A stretch of 64,000 nt of DNA, taken from Achatina immaculata (taxonomy: Eukaryota > Mollusca > Gastropoda > Stylommatophora > Achatinidae). The notes beneath the pieces were generated by a model. That model did not search any database, was not told the origin of the DNA, and saw nothing but the letters and a program-made list of their open reading frames with translations. The stretch spans positions 58,642,964 through 58,706,963 of the forward strand of contig CM019692.1 in the NCBI GenBank assembly GCA_009760885.1. The letters run 5' to 3'. Below, piece by piece: positions 23,101 through 33,829 of the stretch (position 1 is its first letter; the number at the start of each line of letters is the position of its first letter). The translations under genes and the position numbers were made by a program.

Positions 23101-26100
23101 TTCATGCATTAAAATGTCTTTTATAAATTTCACTTCACAAAGAAAGTAAATATAATAGCATCAAAGTAAAACAAAATCAGTTTTTAAAAATGTAAACAAA
23201 CTGTATGCTACAGCAGGTTCTGTTGCACAAAATATAGTTAAACAAGGGATAATGGCAAATATACATAAAATGTATTTTAAATCAGTGCTCACCAGGTCAG
23301 CAATATAAGGAGAGATCATGCCACCCAACCTGGCAAAAAGGCAAGTCACACCCATGAGAGAGTTGCGGAGGACTGTTGGAAACAGCTCAGCTGAATAAAT
23401 GTAGATAATTGCAAAAGCTGCTGCTGCACCACATTTGCCCACCAGTGCCAGTACAACATCAATCCACTGCAGAGCTGAGAACATAATTGTAAACTTTGTG
23501 CTCTTCTAAAAGGATGTAAATTAATTATGTACATAAATTCTTTAATAGTCCTTGTTAAAATTTCTTGGACAGACTAAAATATTAAATTTGAATGCTAATT
23601 TCTTTTTTTTTTTAGACAAGCTGTTCATCACATAAGTTCTGAAAATTATTTATATTAAAAGAAATCATTCAGTTCCTAATGGAAAAATAATTGTTTTAAA
23701 TTTTGCATAATAGCAAGAATACAAGGAAGATTTATTAAAAAAGTGACCAAGTAAAGTAAAACACCTGTTATTTGTTCTTGACCAAGGGTAGCAAAATAAT
23801 GGTGTTAAAACAGTGGCACCCTAAAATCTAAAAATTTCACAATTCAAACTACACAATTGTGACTTAGTCACAATATTATTTTGCAATTACTTTTTTTTTT
23901 AAAATCATGTTGTTGGAGTGAGAGTTTATGGAAGAAGACACAGGCTTATTGAATCTGGGATGAACACAGCCACCTGGACTTTATTTTGCAGTTGTTTGAA
24001 CTTACATTCATTAGCAAACAGGACAGTGAAAATTGTGCTCAGACAAGCTCCTCCTCCTACAATCATGCAAACAATATAGAGAATCTTCCTTCCAGTTCTG
24101 TTCAAGAGTGCCAAGCATATAATGTAAGCTATGATCTCAACCAGCCCCATCAGTTGAAAGTTCACATAAAGATTCCCTGCCAAGTTTCCAGAATTTAAAC
24201 TCAGTCCATAAAACACCATAGATGCAACAAGCCTGGATAAATGGAGGAATAAGAGTTTTATAAAAATACATGGTTTATGTACCTGATAAAAGACAAACAA
24301 ATTAATAGTCTTGGATGAGCAAGGAAAAGCAGTAAATGTAGATTAGGCATCTTAAGAATTTTATTTTTCATACAATAGAGTGTTCTTTAAAACATTATGT
24401 TTAAAAACTAAGCTTGGATGTGAATATTTGTTTCTATGATGTAATCAATTTATTCAGATGTATCACTTTAATCATCAACAATGATTATGATGATGATTTA
24501 TACAGCAAAGATATTGACCATCTCACAATGACATATTCAGACTTTTCGCGATGTCCTGAGTCCACTTGCAAGTGAGGTCATCCCTTTCCCCTTTTGCCAG
24601 GCACTATACCTTCAGCTATCAATCTCTCCAAACCACTGTGTCTCTGGAAGTGGCCAACGTATCTCATCTTTCTAATTTTGATGGTTTTTACAAGGCAGTT
24701 TTCTACAACACCTAATCCCAGTACTATCTCTTTGTTTGATTTCCCTCTATCCATGATATTCTAAGTGCCTTTCTATAATATTTCATTTCAAATGCAGTTA
24801 TTCTCCTTTCTAGTGATTTCTTAAGTGTCTACATTTCCCAGCTGTATGTTGCCACTGGAATATGTAAGCTCTCAGTATACATAGCTTTGTTTTCTTGTTG
24901 GTACCTTGTCACATAGTTTTCATTTGTGCCAGTTTATGTGATGCAACTGCTTGTCTCATTTTAATTCCCACTGTGTAGTGATATTAAAAAGATATTAAAA
25001 TGTTATACTTCCTACATTCTAATCTCCTCCATGGAAAGAGGACCTTAGCATGGTGCACAAACTCCATAACACTCTAAAGAGAACCCTGACCAAATGAATG
25101 TATAAAATTGGAAAAAAGTAGGAGCAGCTTTATTACTTAAAGATTACAAAGTTGTGACGTTTCGGCGTGAGCCTTAATCATACAAAAACATACAGGACGA
25201 AGAAATAGGGAGAGGAGATAAAGTATAGATTTACATGAATACTGTAAAAAAAAAAAAAAAGTACTTAGCTGTAAATGAAGGCAGCAAAAAGAAAGGGTAG
25301 AACTCATTATCTTCAGGTTAAGAAGCTGTGTCAGTACTGACTCAGCCATTTCCTTGTTGTTGATGATTGTGAGAGCAGGCTGTCATGATATTATTAACTA
25401 CCTGGGAGGTTCAAAATAAGATGGGAAGATATTTTTCCCAGATAGTTAATGCCAGTCTTTTCATTAAGCTCCATCATGACAGATATCATAGATTGGTAAA
25501 AGTAAAATCCCCGTTTCAATGCCATTAAGGCATATTGGGGATATGGTGTTAGGCCTGTACTTCCAAGACCTTTAGCACATGAACGTGTGATGTTGTCAGT
25601 ATCAAGCCTGATACTCTAAATTTTTTGCACAAAAACATCAAGATTTTGAAATAGATGGTAGAAGTGTGTAAACTGGCTGAAAAAGGATGAGATGTCCAAA
25701 TGTTTTAAAGAGTGCTTGAGTAATGAAATTGTTAACAAACTTGTCTCTCATAGTGAAGGTTGATGGTTTGATTCTAGCCAAAGGTGCCCTAGTCACCCAG
25801 TCTGTATATATGGACACCTCTCTTTTTCTAGAGCTGGGGAAAGAAAGGTAGTCAGGCATAATGCTGATCATATCATTCTCTAGTGTTCTGACACAGTCTC
25901 AGTCATTTGCATGTCCCTTGCAGATCTTTGCCTCCCTAACAGCACTCCTGTAGGCCTCTTGGGTGTAAGCAAGATGCCCTGCTGCTGATGCATCCATTTG
26001 CAGATTATCAATGATGTCTTGCAGCCATCTTCACCTTGGTCTTCCTCTCTTTCTTTTTCCCATTACGTACCCTTCCAAGATGGTATTCTCTAAATTCTCA

Positions 26101-29100
26101 TGACATTTAATGTGTCCAAAATATTTAAGTTTTCTCTGTTTAATCCTCTTTACTAGCCAGCCTTCTTCAGTATTAAATTCTTGTATTATGGATATATTTG
26201 TTCTTTTCTGTGTCCATGATATTTGAAGAACTCTTCTGCACCATTTATATTCAAGGGCATTTATGTGTTTCTCAGCTGTTTTGTTAAGTGTCCAGGTCTG
26301 ACAGGCATATGTTGCAATGGGAAAAATACATACCCTTAAAAAAATCTTATTTTTGTAGTTCTATCTGTTCCTCTCCACAGATTCTTTAGTTGTTTTACTT
26401 TATGAAGATGTCCTCCTTTTAATTTCCCTCATTGTATCTCCATTATTAGTTAGTAGTGATCCAAGATATTCAAAACTCTTCACCTCTTCCAATTTTTCCT
26501 CATTGATACATATATCAGCTGCCTTATTTGTTTTGTCAGTTTTCATCAATTTAGTTTTCTTCACATTAAGATAGAGGTTTTGTTCTTCACTATTCTTATG
26601 GAGTGACATAATTAGTTTTTCCATTCCTTTCTGTGTTGTGGACAGTAATACTGTGTCATCAGCATATCTAATCTCTGGTATTTCATAACCTCCAATTGTT
26701 ATGGCATCATGATATTTTTTGTCTGCATCTTCTTTAACATTCCTCATTATATTTTCAGTAAACAAGTTAAACAAGTAAGACGACAGTATGCACCCCTGAC
26801 AGACCCCTTGTTTGTGCTTTGACCGGTCTAGAAAAATATAGGCGCTGACATTGCCCCTTGATGCCTCTATGACATGCAAGGGCTACCTTTAACTAGACAT
26901 TTATGAAACAAGGCTGGTAAATGTGTAAAATCTTGCCGTTTAAATAATGAAAGTTTAAGACATCATACATCTTACCAGTTATAGCACAAAATGATCAGCC
27001 TGAAGAAAAACCTTGGTGCTGTAAAGACACACCAGACTGATTCTCGTCTGTATGCTTCATCAAAGGTAATTCCATCAAAAATCTTTTCTGGCATAGTGAC
27101 ACCATTAACCCTTGCTGCATTACGAATAATAGTTTCAGCTTCTTCATCACGACCACGGGCTAGAAGCCATCTTGGTGACTCCGGAATAAGCCTTAGAAAA
27201 AAGAAAATGTACAAATAAGGTGAATGTTGTTGCTCCTAAGCCAATGAGGACAGACACAAACCATCAATAAAAGAAAAGAAAATTTCTTTCATGCTATCAG
27301 AAAAGAAATAATTTAACAAGTCAGAGATCACGAGCAACAGACAAAGGCTATCAGAGTCAGAGATCATGAGCAACAGACAAAGGCTATCAGAGTCAGAGAT
27401 CATGAGCAGCAGACCAAAGGCTATCAGAGATCACAAGCAATAAAGGCTATCAGAGTCAGAGATCACGATCTACAGACAAAGGCTATCAGAGTCAGAGGTC
27501 ATGAGCAACAGACAAAGGCTATCAGTCAGAGATCATGAGCAACAGACAAAGGCTATCAGAGTCAGAGATCATGAGCAACAGACAAAGGCTATAAAAAATT
27601 ATCAGCTAAAGAAAAGCAGAGTCAATTGCTGATCACTAATAGCAAAAGAAAGCCATCACACTTTGCAAACAAAAGGGAAAAGGAAACTAACAGTATTAAT
27701 AACAGACAGATGCTGATATATACTATCATCAACAGCTTGCAGTTACTTACATCTGTAACACAACAAACCAATAACACAGTAATAACAATAATTATAATAA
27801 TTACTGTAATAATTATTACTACACATCATCAGTAACAGTTAAAGCAACATGTTTTGTTGACTAAAGTATGAAGATCATTATCATTTAACATATGTGGGCA
27901 ACAAGAGATGTACAAAACAGTAAGAGAATAGCAGTGTTAATAAAATTATTTCCAAACATTCGGGACAAGATACTCATACAGTAATAGTAACTTTGTGCAA
28001 AAATAAAGGTTAGTCACCTACCACCAGTAGAAGAAGAAAAGCAGTATAGGGAAAGATACGACCATCTGTAGGTGATTCCAGTCTCTAATGAAGAATGCAA
28101 TGCCCCCCAGCAACAGAACACCAATAGCCCAGAAAATCTCCACCACAATGCCCACAAACATACGCTTTGATGGTCCAACCAACTCCATTCCTGCAATGAC
28201 AGAAACACTGTCTGTATTTAAAAAAAACAACAGCTACTGTCATTCAGCCACTTCCTATAATCATTTTGTGAAACATTATGGGTGTATCCTGGTTGGCAGA
28301 GTGCCACTTGGCAACATTAGAACAGAACCACTAAAGAAGTACTTCGCAACTGTGAGAACCGCTGACCAAGGTAGCAACTGAATTAATTTGCTTTTCCACC
28401 TCCACTACTTTTATATTAGGATTAGTATATAACAAGAAAGGGACAATCACACTGAACAGTGTGAGAACCACTGAACACCCATTTGTGTGACACCAATAAC
28501 ACATGTTTATTATGGAGAAAATGGGTGGTGATAAGTGAGGATGAGAAAATATAGCATATAACAAAATGAACAGACAGCTCCACTCCCCAGGCAAAAGCTA
28601 CATTTGCTGTATAGGGAGAGGGTGTATTACTCTCACTCATAAATATATCAGCAAAACATTCAACATGATATAACGAAGGCTTCACTTACTGTCTCACGAG
28701 ATGTCTCCATGGATCCGCACACAAAAAATCACAATACAATTATCAGACCTACAGGTCTTAATGATATCTCCAAAGTAGAACTATTTCACATTCTGTAGTT
28801 CTACATGTCTACTTCACACAAATATGAACGACATCAGAAGCAATACATGGATCCATGGAAAAGAAAACTACTAGATCACATTCTGTTCGACGATAACTCA
28901 ACTTCAGCTATCAACTCTCACTATCTCATCTATTCCAACAATCATAAACATAATCCTAATCATCCATAATCTCATCCTATAATGATTCTCCCACGTAAAA
29001 CTGCTGCTTACATATGATCCACAATTTCTACTTTACTGTTTGTGAACATTCTTTCACGAAAAAAGTCTAAACTTCATGAAGTTGCCTGTTTATGACAACT

Positions 29101-32100
29101 TTATAAAAAAAAACAAAGCCAAATTTAACTGTTCTGTTTCTAATTTTAACAAGCTATAAAAAAAAACATGTCAGGATAAAGTTCACCAAGAATTAATCAT
29201 AATTCTCTGGAAGTTAACATGTTAAAACTAATCTCTCCTTGAATTATTCTAAGTCAATAAATAAGGACGTAAATCATTTGGTCAAAATACAAAAATTATC
29301 TTGGATTACATCCCTTAGATAGTAAAAATAAGTGCAGCATACTGTCATAGAATAATGTCACACAAGAATACTGCCACAACATTTCCAATGCAGAGTTGGG
29401 ATGATTTACAGTCTCAGATGAACAGACATGTACTGTGCCTTTTTTTAAAAACTTTTTTTCAATGTCCATCATCCCTTCTTTCCAAGTACTGCCAGACGGC
29501 ACTCTATTCTTTGCTGATGATTGATGAAGAGTTATTCTAAATATATATAAATGGTTGCTTTTTTTCCCTTGTTTTTTAACTGATATTATGAGCCTGATCT
29601 TTTCATTGTGACAGCTGTCTTAGGTCCTCTAGTTCACTTCATTTCACAATGATTTGTTATCCTTAAAACATTTTTCTTTGATCCTTAACTGATTTAAATA
29701 GATTACTGTATTAATATGTAAAATTAAAAACATTTTCTGGGCACAATCACTCTGTAAAGTAGACTCTGGCACTCTGGGCTGTAACATTATTCACATTTTT
29801 ATTATTTATTCAGATACAATGAATATTTTTTTAAAAATTGGAAAATCAATGTTGGCTTTAACATTTTAAAAGGGACATGGGTGAAAAGTGAAAAATGAAC
29901 AGTCTGTCTGTTTTATTTCTTTCACTCTTCCTCATAGGTTGAATATACCACTCCTCTATCATGCACAATTAACTGCAACAAACACAGCTTACATCAACAA
30001 TATTTACTCACCAAGCACAAAAATTGCCAGGAAAAGGCCACTGACGGAGACACCAGTCAGGAACCGAAGTATAGCATACATGATAAATGATTCTATGAAA
30101 GCCACACCGATCGATGATCCAGCATGAAGAGCCACCATAGCCATCAGTGCAAGCTTGCGCCCAATGCTGGAAAAAAGAAAAGGGTATCAGAAGTGTGTTA
30201 ACAATGCAAACATTATTTTTTTCTATTTAACTAGACACTTTATAATTTTAAATGCAGACTTTGTGTGATTATGGACGTTGGAATGTGCACGCATAAATGT
30301 ATAAAAGTATTTGTTTGTACGCACACTTATGCTGCTATTCTCCTTCTATTCTCCATACTTACATGTCGGCAACAACACCCGTGCCTATGGCTCCCAAGAG
30401 GAGACCACCCATGAGTATCATGCGGGCATGAGATCTAGCCATTTTCTGCTCACATACAAGGTCAAACTAGAAAAAAAGAATATATCAAATTTATTCATTC
30501 ATTAAAATATTCTGCTATTGGATGTTGGTTGTCACACTTTATTATTTTCTCCAGTCTATCTCTTTTTCTTCTCCCTTTGGGTTTTCCAGTGATTGTTAGA
30601 TACTATAACTTCTACTTTCTCATAAAACACCATCTATAAAAAATAAATAGTTTTAATTCTGTCACTTTCAGTGTCACTTCTAGTTAATTAAATGTCAATT
30701 TTAGCATCAAAGCAATTTTTAACAAAATGCCCTTCACTTACTGCAGAAGCATCATCTTTTGAGAATTGGACAGCATGTTCTACTCATTATATACATTTTT
30801 ATATCATTTTGTTTTAGTGCAGATATTTGTTGTATACTTTAAGTTTAAAGAAACTGCTACATCAGAGACATTTCTATTAGTCTGAGTTCTGTATATACTA
30901 TTATAATACATGGACCAATGCACTACATTTCTACACTTTATTGAATTCAAAATTAAATAAGATTTAAAAGAGATTGTTGCAACAATAGCCTTTTTTCAGA
31001 CAACTAAAACTGATCATACACAAGTGTAAGCTGATATTTCTAGAAGGACAGATATGTGTGTGTGTGTGTTGTAATACTCTATGTGCATTTCTTTTTTATG
31101 GATGTTACTCATATTTTTTTAAAAAATCTACTTCTCTATCTCTTCCTTGTGATTTTTTGTATTCATCTTTTGTGTTTTCCAAAATGTAAGGTCTTCTCTG
31201 ACCATTAGGGAAACATTGGCATGTTCAGTTCTCCATGAGAGGAGTTTAAAAATACTGAAGGCAAGAAAATGGTAAAATGAAAAGTAACCTGAATTTGTGC
31301 AGTTTATCCAATGGTATCTCTTTTTATATTTACAAGTTTGACACAACCAGAAGAAAAGAGTTTCTACTACACACTTAAAACTAACAGTCGTCATCGTCGT
31401 CGTCGTCGTCATCATCATCATCATGTGCCTCTTTCAAAATGAGGGTTGATGGTAATGAATCTGCAGTTTTCTCACTCCCTCGCCTTGATATCACATTCAA
31501 CCAGACTGTATCCATTCTCATACATATGTTATCCTCCCATCTACATCTCTGCTAACCTCTTGCTCTTTTTCCTTTCACTTTTCCTTCTAATATGGTCTTC
31601 GGTATGTTGTTATGTCTTTTGGTATGGCCAGAGTATTTTGTTCTCCTCATTCTTATTTCTTTGAGAAGTTCACATTGCACCTGCAGCTGTTCTAAATCTT
31701 GTGTATTTGTTATTTTCATTCTCCCTGTTATATGATCTAGTTTTCTGTAGAACCATATTTCTCTAGCTTTTTTGGCCTAGAGTCCATGTTTCTGCTCTAT
31801 ACAGTTAAACAGAGTAGATGTAGCATTTTACAAATCGTAGTTTTCTTTTCATGGGCAGATTCCAGGATAATTAACAATACCTTGGTGACAACAGTTGAAT
31901 GAAAGACTGAGTCATCATAGACCCATTTTGTGCAGGCTTGGTCTGTGATCTCTCCTGTTTTGTTGTCAAATTCATTGACATAACACTGAGAGAAACCAGC
32001 CTGATTCCCCACAGAATTATCCCACCGGATAGAAGAGTTTACCAGCTTTGCATGTTCCTCGCTTATGACGGTGTAGGTGTCATTATGGAGACCAGGCACA

Positions 32101-32816
32101 GCACATCTATGAATAATAAGCAAACTATAAGTTATTATAAGATTATAAGCTAATATAAAAGTATAAGCTAACATAAAATTAAAATGCTAATATTAAGATA
32201 ATATGCAAAACACAAACATTTTAAACAATTTATAAAATCTTTATAGCGTGTGCCATTAATATATTCTGTACAAGATTTAATGACAGCCTGGTTAGCTGAG
32301 TGGTTGGGTGCTCCGTTTACTAATCTGGTGGTACCAGGTTCAGTCCCAGCAGTGGGATTTTTTTTTCTGGTACACACCAAAAAAAAAAGCCCCCCCCCCC
32401 CCCCCGGGGTTCACTCCGAGAAATCTGGGAAGGTAAAGCGGCCAGGCGTGATACTGACCACATCACACTTTCATGTGCCGAAGGTCATGGAAAATACAGG
32501 CCTAACACCGTATTCGCCAATATGCCTTAATGGCACGGAAATAGGACTTTTACCTTTTACAAGATTTAATACAGTTCCATCAAATGCAAGTTAGGTAATT
32601 AGTTCTAGATCTGTAATAAAATGTAAAGTTTAAAATCTGACTGAAAGGAAAATACAAAGAGACAGACCAAGGCAAAGAGAGTGAAGCAATGTGGAAAAAG
32701 ACCTACATGAACTTGGAGCAAACAACTGAAGATAGAAGGCCAGAAGCAGAGATGAATGCAGACATATTGCATCTACAGCATCGAGTCATAAAGGCTTGAG
32801 AAAATGTATGATGCTG

Positions 32817-32852
<36 letters not shown>

Positions 32853-33508
32853 AGCGACCCATAGCTGATATGCTAGCGTCAGGGTTAGCGAACCAAGACC
32901 CTGTCCGACCTCTCCGTGTTACCCCCAGTAACAGGCCTAGCCTGGCTAACGGGGCAGGGATCGCCATAGTCTCCATGGTGGTGGAGTCTGCTAAAGAATT
33001 ATTACACACTCCCTGCTTTTCAGCTGTACCCCGAGAAAGTAGCTGCCATAACCCGCTCCCACGCCTATACGATGCTGCACCTCACCACCCTCACAGCATC
33101 GGCTGCAAAGAACACCAGCTCGCAGTTACAGGGAGATAAAAGACAAGACACGTCTAATGATATTTGTAATATTTAACATCCAATATTACTTGCTTTACTA
33201 CATAAAATTACCATTTATTTCTGTAACAAGATTCAGCAATTCTTCTGAATTTTATGCCATCAGCTCGTACAACAACATAACAATCTGCCCTACTTTACTC
33301 TAGCCGCTTCTATATTCTAAATAACACTGTCTCTTGTACATGTTAGCCAAGACCTCAAGACTAACCTGTGCTCAGGAACTCCCAGCGTGAAGACGGATAT
33401 CATTATCTGGATGCCACATGACATTGCCGCCATGCAGAGCAAAAAATAGACACGCTTTTGAAATTTTCCGAACTCGCCGAGGTTCTTAACGATATCGTCG
33501 AATTTCAT
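16979..33508 (-). CDS. SLC22-type organic cation transporter, 10 coding exons
   Basis: Complete host gene for a 585-residue MFS transporter of the plasma membrane, predicted to move small organic ions. Exons (minus, 5' to 3'): 33366-33508, 31881-32106, 30363-30466, 30012-30166, 28022-28190, 26976-27191, 24006-24232, 23293-23474, 19432-19583, 16979-17162. The lengths sum to 1758 nt. Every junction has GT/AG and the phases agree. Family marks seen: GVPEHRC at the start of the large extracellular loop, N-glycosylation sequons (NDT, NSS, NKT) in that loop, the MFS motif DIIGRK after TM2, PESPRWL before the central cytoplasmic loop, [18 protein letters not shown] and [12 protein letters not shown] after the last TMs, then a hydrophilic tail. 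Family assignment is firm; substrate and exact paralogue cannot be told. Most introns hold transposable elements. Confidence 0.95.
17700..18030 (+). repeat. interspersed repeat, copy 1, with (GAA)n tail
   Basis: Matches 32851-33140 and 46268-46590: ATCAGCAACCCATAGCTGA, CCAAGACCCT, AACAGGCCTAGCCTGGCTAA, GAGTCTGCTAAAG and GGCTGCAAAGAACA blocks in the same order. Ends in a GAAGAAGAAG run at 18005-18030. A non-autonomous retroposon is likely; no coding frame. In SLC22 intron 9. Confidence 0.75.
18300..18985. mobile_element. piggyBac-related MITE with TTAG ends
   Basis: 686-bp element in SLC22 intron 9. The left end CTCTTCGACTGCC and right end GGGCACGAGAAGAG form short inverted repeats. TTAG lies on both sides (18296-18299 and 18986-18989) in place of TTAA. 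The internal right half (ACTCTTCATTTATGAAATCTTC, then AACATCCGCG) parallels the right end of the piggyBac at 19894-22902, so the family link is reasonably safe. Confidence 0.7.
19432..19583 (-). CDS. SLC22 exon 9 (TM12)
   Basis: Encodes the last membrane helix ([16 protein letters not shown]) and the terminal hallmark [16 protein letters not shown]. Acceptor CTGCAG|AG, donor GGAAG|GTATGA. Confidence 0.93.
19894..22902 (+). mobile_element. piggyBac element with transposase gene (3.0 kb)
   Basis: Lies in SLC22 intron 8, opposite in orientation to the host gene. The left flank is TTAA (19890-19893) and the right is TCAA (22903-22906), a TTAA with one change. Inverted ends begin CTCTTTCCACC. The transposase gene occupies 20132-21975. 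About 900 bp of 3' sequence follow, whose last 200 bp match the MITEs at 12575-13277 and 18300-18985. This is the probable type of autonomous partner of those MITEs. Confidence 0.93.
20132..21975 (+). pseudogene. piggyBac transposase, one N-terminal frame break
   Basis: DDE/D-type transposase that would cut and paste at TTAA. The N-terminal frame opens at ATG 20132 (MNSPTNSTN) and stops at 20360-20362; the main frame is open from 20341 to the stop at 21973-21975. The two overlap at 20341-20359, so one small indel separates them. The main frame has the conserved core: [13 protein letters not shown] (first Asp), [12 protein letters not shown] (second Asp) and [14 protein letters not shown] (third Asp region). 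It ends in a cysteine-rich domain ([23 protein letters not shown]). All three Asp and the Cys pattern are intact, so the break is recent. An unrecognised intron at the junction is the alternative; I see no good splice pair. Confidence 0.9.
22903..23292. other. SLC22 intron 8 remainder
   Basis: Host intron sequence between piggyBac and exon 8, AT-rich. No feature seen. Confidence 0.5.
23293..23474 (-). CDS. SLC22 exon 8 (TM9-TM11)
   Basis: Acceptor TTCTCAG|CT. Encodes [16 protein letters not shown], the conserved SLC22 SAELFPT segment, and [15 protein letters not shown]. Donor CTG|GTGAGC, phase 0. The next intron contains the piggyBac element. Confidence 0.93.
24006..24232 (-). CDS. SLC22 exon 7 (TM7-TM9)
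   Basis: Encodes [19 protein letters not shown], typical SLC22 TM7, then a helix ending in LNRTGRK, the second-half copy of the MFS loop motif. Ends FANE plus T; donor GAAT|GTAAGT. Confidence 0.93.
24500..24990 (-). mobile_element. LINE RT C-terminal relic in SLC22 intron 6
   Basis: Minus-strand translation in mixed frames gives [28 protein letters not shown] thumb-domain sequence followed by a KRGRDDLT-type tail. This is the usual 3' end of APE-type LINE ORFs. Heavily decayed and not closely matched to LINE-A to D. Confidence 0.55.
25098..25215 (-). mobile_element. PLE-type terminal fragment with hairpin
   Basis: Read on the minus strand: GATTAAGGCTCACGCCGAAAC, then AATAAAGCTGCTCCTAC and an end AATTTTATACAT. 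The GGC-TCAC-GCC hairpin (25164-25173) followed by GAAAC resembles stem II plus the GAAA box of hammerhead-like motifs in PLE terminal repeats. The upstream core differs from the active consensus. Similar ends are at 6850-6950 and 35155-35235. Confidence 0.6.
25498..25620 (-). repeat. SINE 3' part
   Basis: Minus-strand copy of the 3' half of the 32282-type SINE: AGTATCAGGCTTGATACTGA, CACGTTCATGTGCT, GGCCTAACACCATATCCCCA, ending GGGGATTTTAC. Confidence 0.75.
25735..25890 (+). repeat. SINE, second subtype, degraded
   Basis: Resembles the SINE at 56310-56560: CTTGTCTCTCATAGTGAAGG, a B-box-like GGTTTGATTCT, GAGCTGGGGAAAGAAAGG and ATAATGCTGATCATATCA. Truncated at the 3' side where it meets LINE-D. 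Confidence 0.65.
25893..26890 (-). mobile_element. LINE-D RT 3' half in SLC22 intron 6
   Basis: Minus-strand RT. The open part 26400-26879 has [27 protein letters not shown] (catalytic YADD) and [16 protein letters not shown]. Below 26400 the frame is broken but reads on through [50 protein letters not shown] and [18 protein letters not shown] to the family 3' end. 5'-truncated before the RT fingers. Same family as 6490-8962 and 59530-59935. Confidence 0.85.
26976..27191 (-). CDS. SLC22 exon 6 (central cytoplasmic loop)
   Basis: Contains the hallmark [14 protein letters not shown] followed by the charged central loop ([15 protein letters not shown]), then the beginning of TM7 up to CYNW. Acceptor TCTAAG|G, donor ACTG|GTAAGA. 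Confidence 0.93.
27319..27591. repeat. 36-bp minisatellite in SLC22 intron 5
   Basis: About eight head-to-tail copies of GTCAGAGATCATGAGCAACA followed by GACAAAGGCTATCA. Units are mostly 34-37 bp and one is shortened to about 26 bp. It lies roughly 130 bp upstream, in transcript sense, of exon 6. Confidence 0.95.
27592..30011. other. SLC22 introns 4-5, remainder
   Basis: Apart from exon 5 (28022-28190), AT-rich intron sequence. Short ORFs here have no recognisable product and no shared repeat was found. Confidence 0.5.
28022..28190 (-). CDS. SLC22 exon 5 (TM5-TM6)
   Basis: Encodes [10 protein letters not shown] then two hydrophobic helices, up to FFFYW plus two bases of a second Trp codon. 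Acceptor TTGCAG|GA, donor GGTG|GTAGGT. Confidence 0.92.
30012..30166 (-). CDS. SLC22 exon 4 (TM3-TM4)
   Basis: Acceptor TCCAG|C completes the first Ile of DIIGRK, the MFS motif A. Two membrane helices follow, with [12 protein letters not shown]. Donor CTTG|GTGAGT, phase 1. Confidence 0.93.
30363..30466 (-). CDS. SLC22 exon 3 (TM2)
   Basis: Starts [11 protein letters not shown], the conserved SLC22 segment after the loop, then a hydrophobic helix rich in Gly ([12 protein letters not shown]). Ends in VVAD plus AT of the Ile codon; donor AT|GTAAGT. Confidence 0.93.
31445..31830 (-). mobile_element. LINE RT C-terminal relic in SLC22 intron 2
   Basis: Minus strand reads RAETWTL, a run of broken frames, then a basic tail, as in the thumb and C-terminal region of LINE RTs. 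It lies just downstream of exon 2. Very decayed, family uncertain. A (CGT)/(CAT) trinucleotide run sits next to it at 31389-31424. Confidence 0.45.
31881..32106 (-). CDS. SLC22 exon 2 (extracellular loop)
   Basis: Acceptor CATAG|A completes the Arg of PEHRC. Encodes the cysteine-containing, glycosylatable loop between TM1 and TM2, ending STVVTK at donor AAG|GTATTG. Residues 48-123. Confidence 0.93.
32282..32558 (+). repeat. tRNA-derived SINE with perfect 12-bp TSD
   Basis: Complete SINE in SLC22 intron 1. TSD ACAAGATTTAAT at 32270-32281 and 32559-32570. A box TAGCTGAGTGG and B box GGTTCAGTCCC (one base short of consensus). The body has a run of about 17 C's at 32388-32404 and the conserved GGCGTGATACTGACCACATC. 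Ends in TTTTACCTTTT. Confidence 0.93.
32640..32818 (+). mobile_element. LINE C-terminal relic
   Basis: Plus-strand translation reads [11 protein letters not shown], then [12 protein letters not shown] and a [22 protein letters not shown] end. This matches the final RT tail (GRPR...W...D.) of LINE ORFs. Stops are present and the family is uncertain. Confidence 0.5.
32820..32850. repeat. (GA)n microsatellite
   Basis: About 15 GA units joining a LINE 3' relic to the following interspersed repeat. Confidence 0.9.
32851..33140 (+). repeat. interspersed repeat, copy 2
   Basis: Same family as 17700-18030 and 46268-46590 (GCGACCCATAGCTGATATGC, AACAGGCCTAGCCTGGCTAA, GTGGTGGAGTCTGCTAAAG, CACCAGCTCGCAGTTACAG). 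In SLC22 intron 1, 5' of exon 2. Confidence 0.8.
33366..33508 (-). CDS. SLC22 exon 1
   Basis: Start codon ATG at 33506-33508 ([16 protein letters not shown]), the usual SLC22 N-terminus before TM1. It ends at GVPEH plus two bases of an Arg codon; donor CAG|GTTAGT. Residues 1-48. Confidence 0.93.
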
Positions 33509-33829
33509 CTTTTCTCTTTAGGCCAACTTTCCGACTTAAATAAATTTTGAAATCAGACCAAAAATTCTTTGTCGTTCAATTATCAAGTAAAAATATCCTT
33601 TACTTGTTATTAGCTCGCAGATTTTCTGTCTGCAGTATAAAGATAGATGTCTCTTGAGGTTAAAAGCGAATGATACTTGTCAAAATATCTAGTACACGGC
33701 TGGTCTATGCAGAACTGTAGGTTGAGCAGCGGAGCAATGAAGATTTGAGTTTGAGGATTAAATGATTCAGACTTTCAGCAGTTCTTTCCAGTTTTCCATG
33801 ATGCTTCCGGTAAAGAACTCGAATATGAT
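33509..33829 (-). other. possible 5' UTR exon of SLC22 gene
   Basis: Upstream of the start codon a pyrimidine-containing TTTGCAG|ATC at 33830 could be an acceptor joining a more distant non-coding exon. Nothing else supports it. Confidence 0.3.

Noticed and set aside
25098..25215. Intact hammerhead ribozyme
   Set aside because: The GGCTCACGCC stem and following GAAAC are present, but the CUGAUGA core reads ATGATTA with two catalytic positions changed, and no clear stem III is seen. Kept only as hammerhead-like.
27319..27591. CRISPR-like array
   Set aside because: Units are contiguous tandem copies without unique spacers, in a eukaryotic intron.
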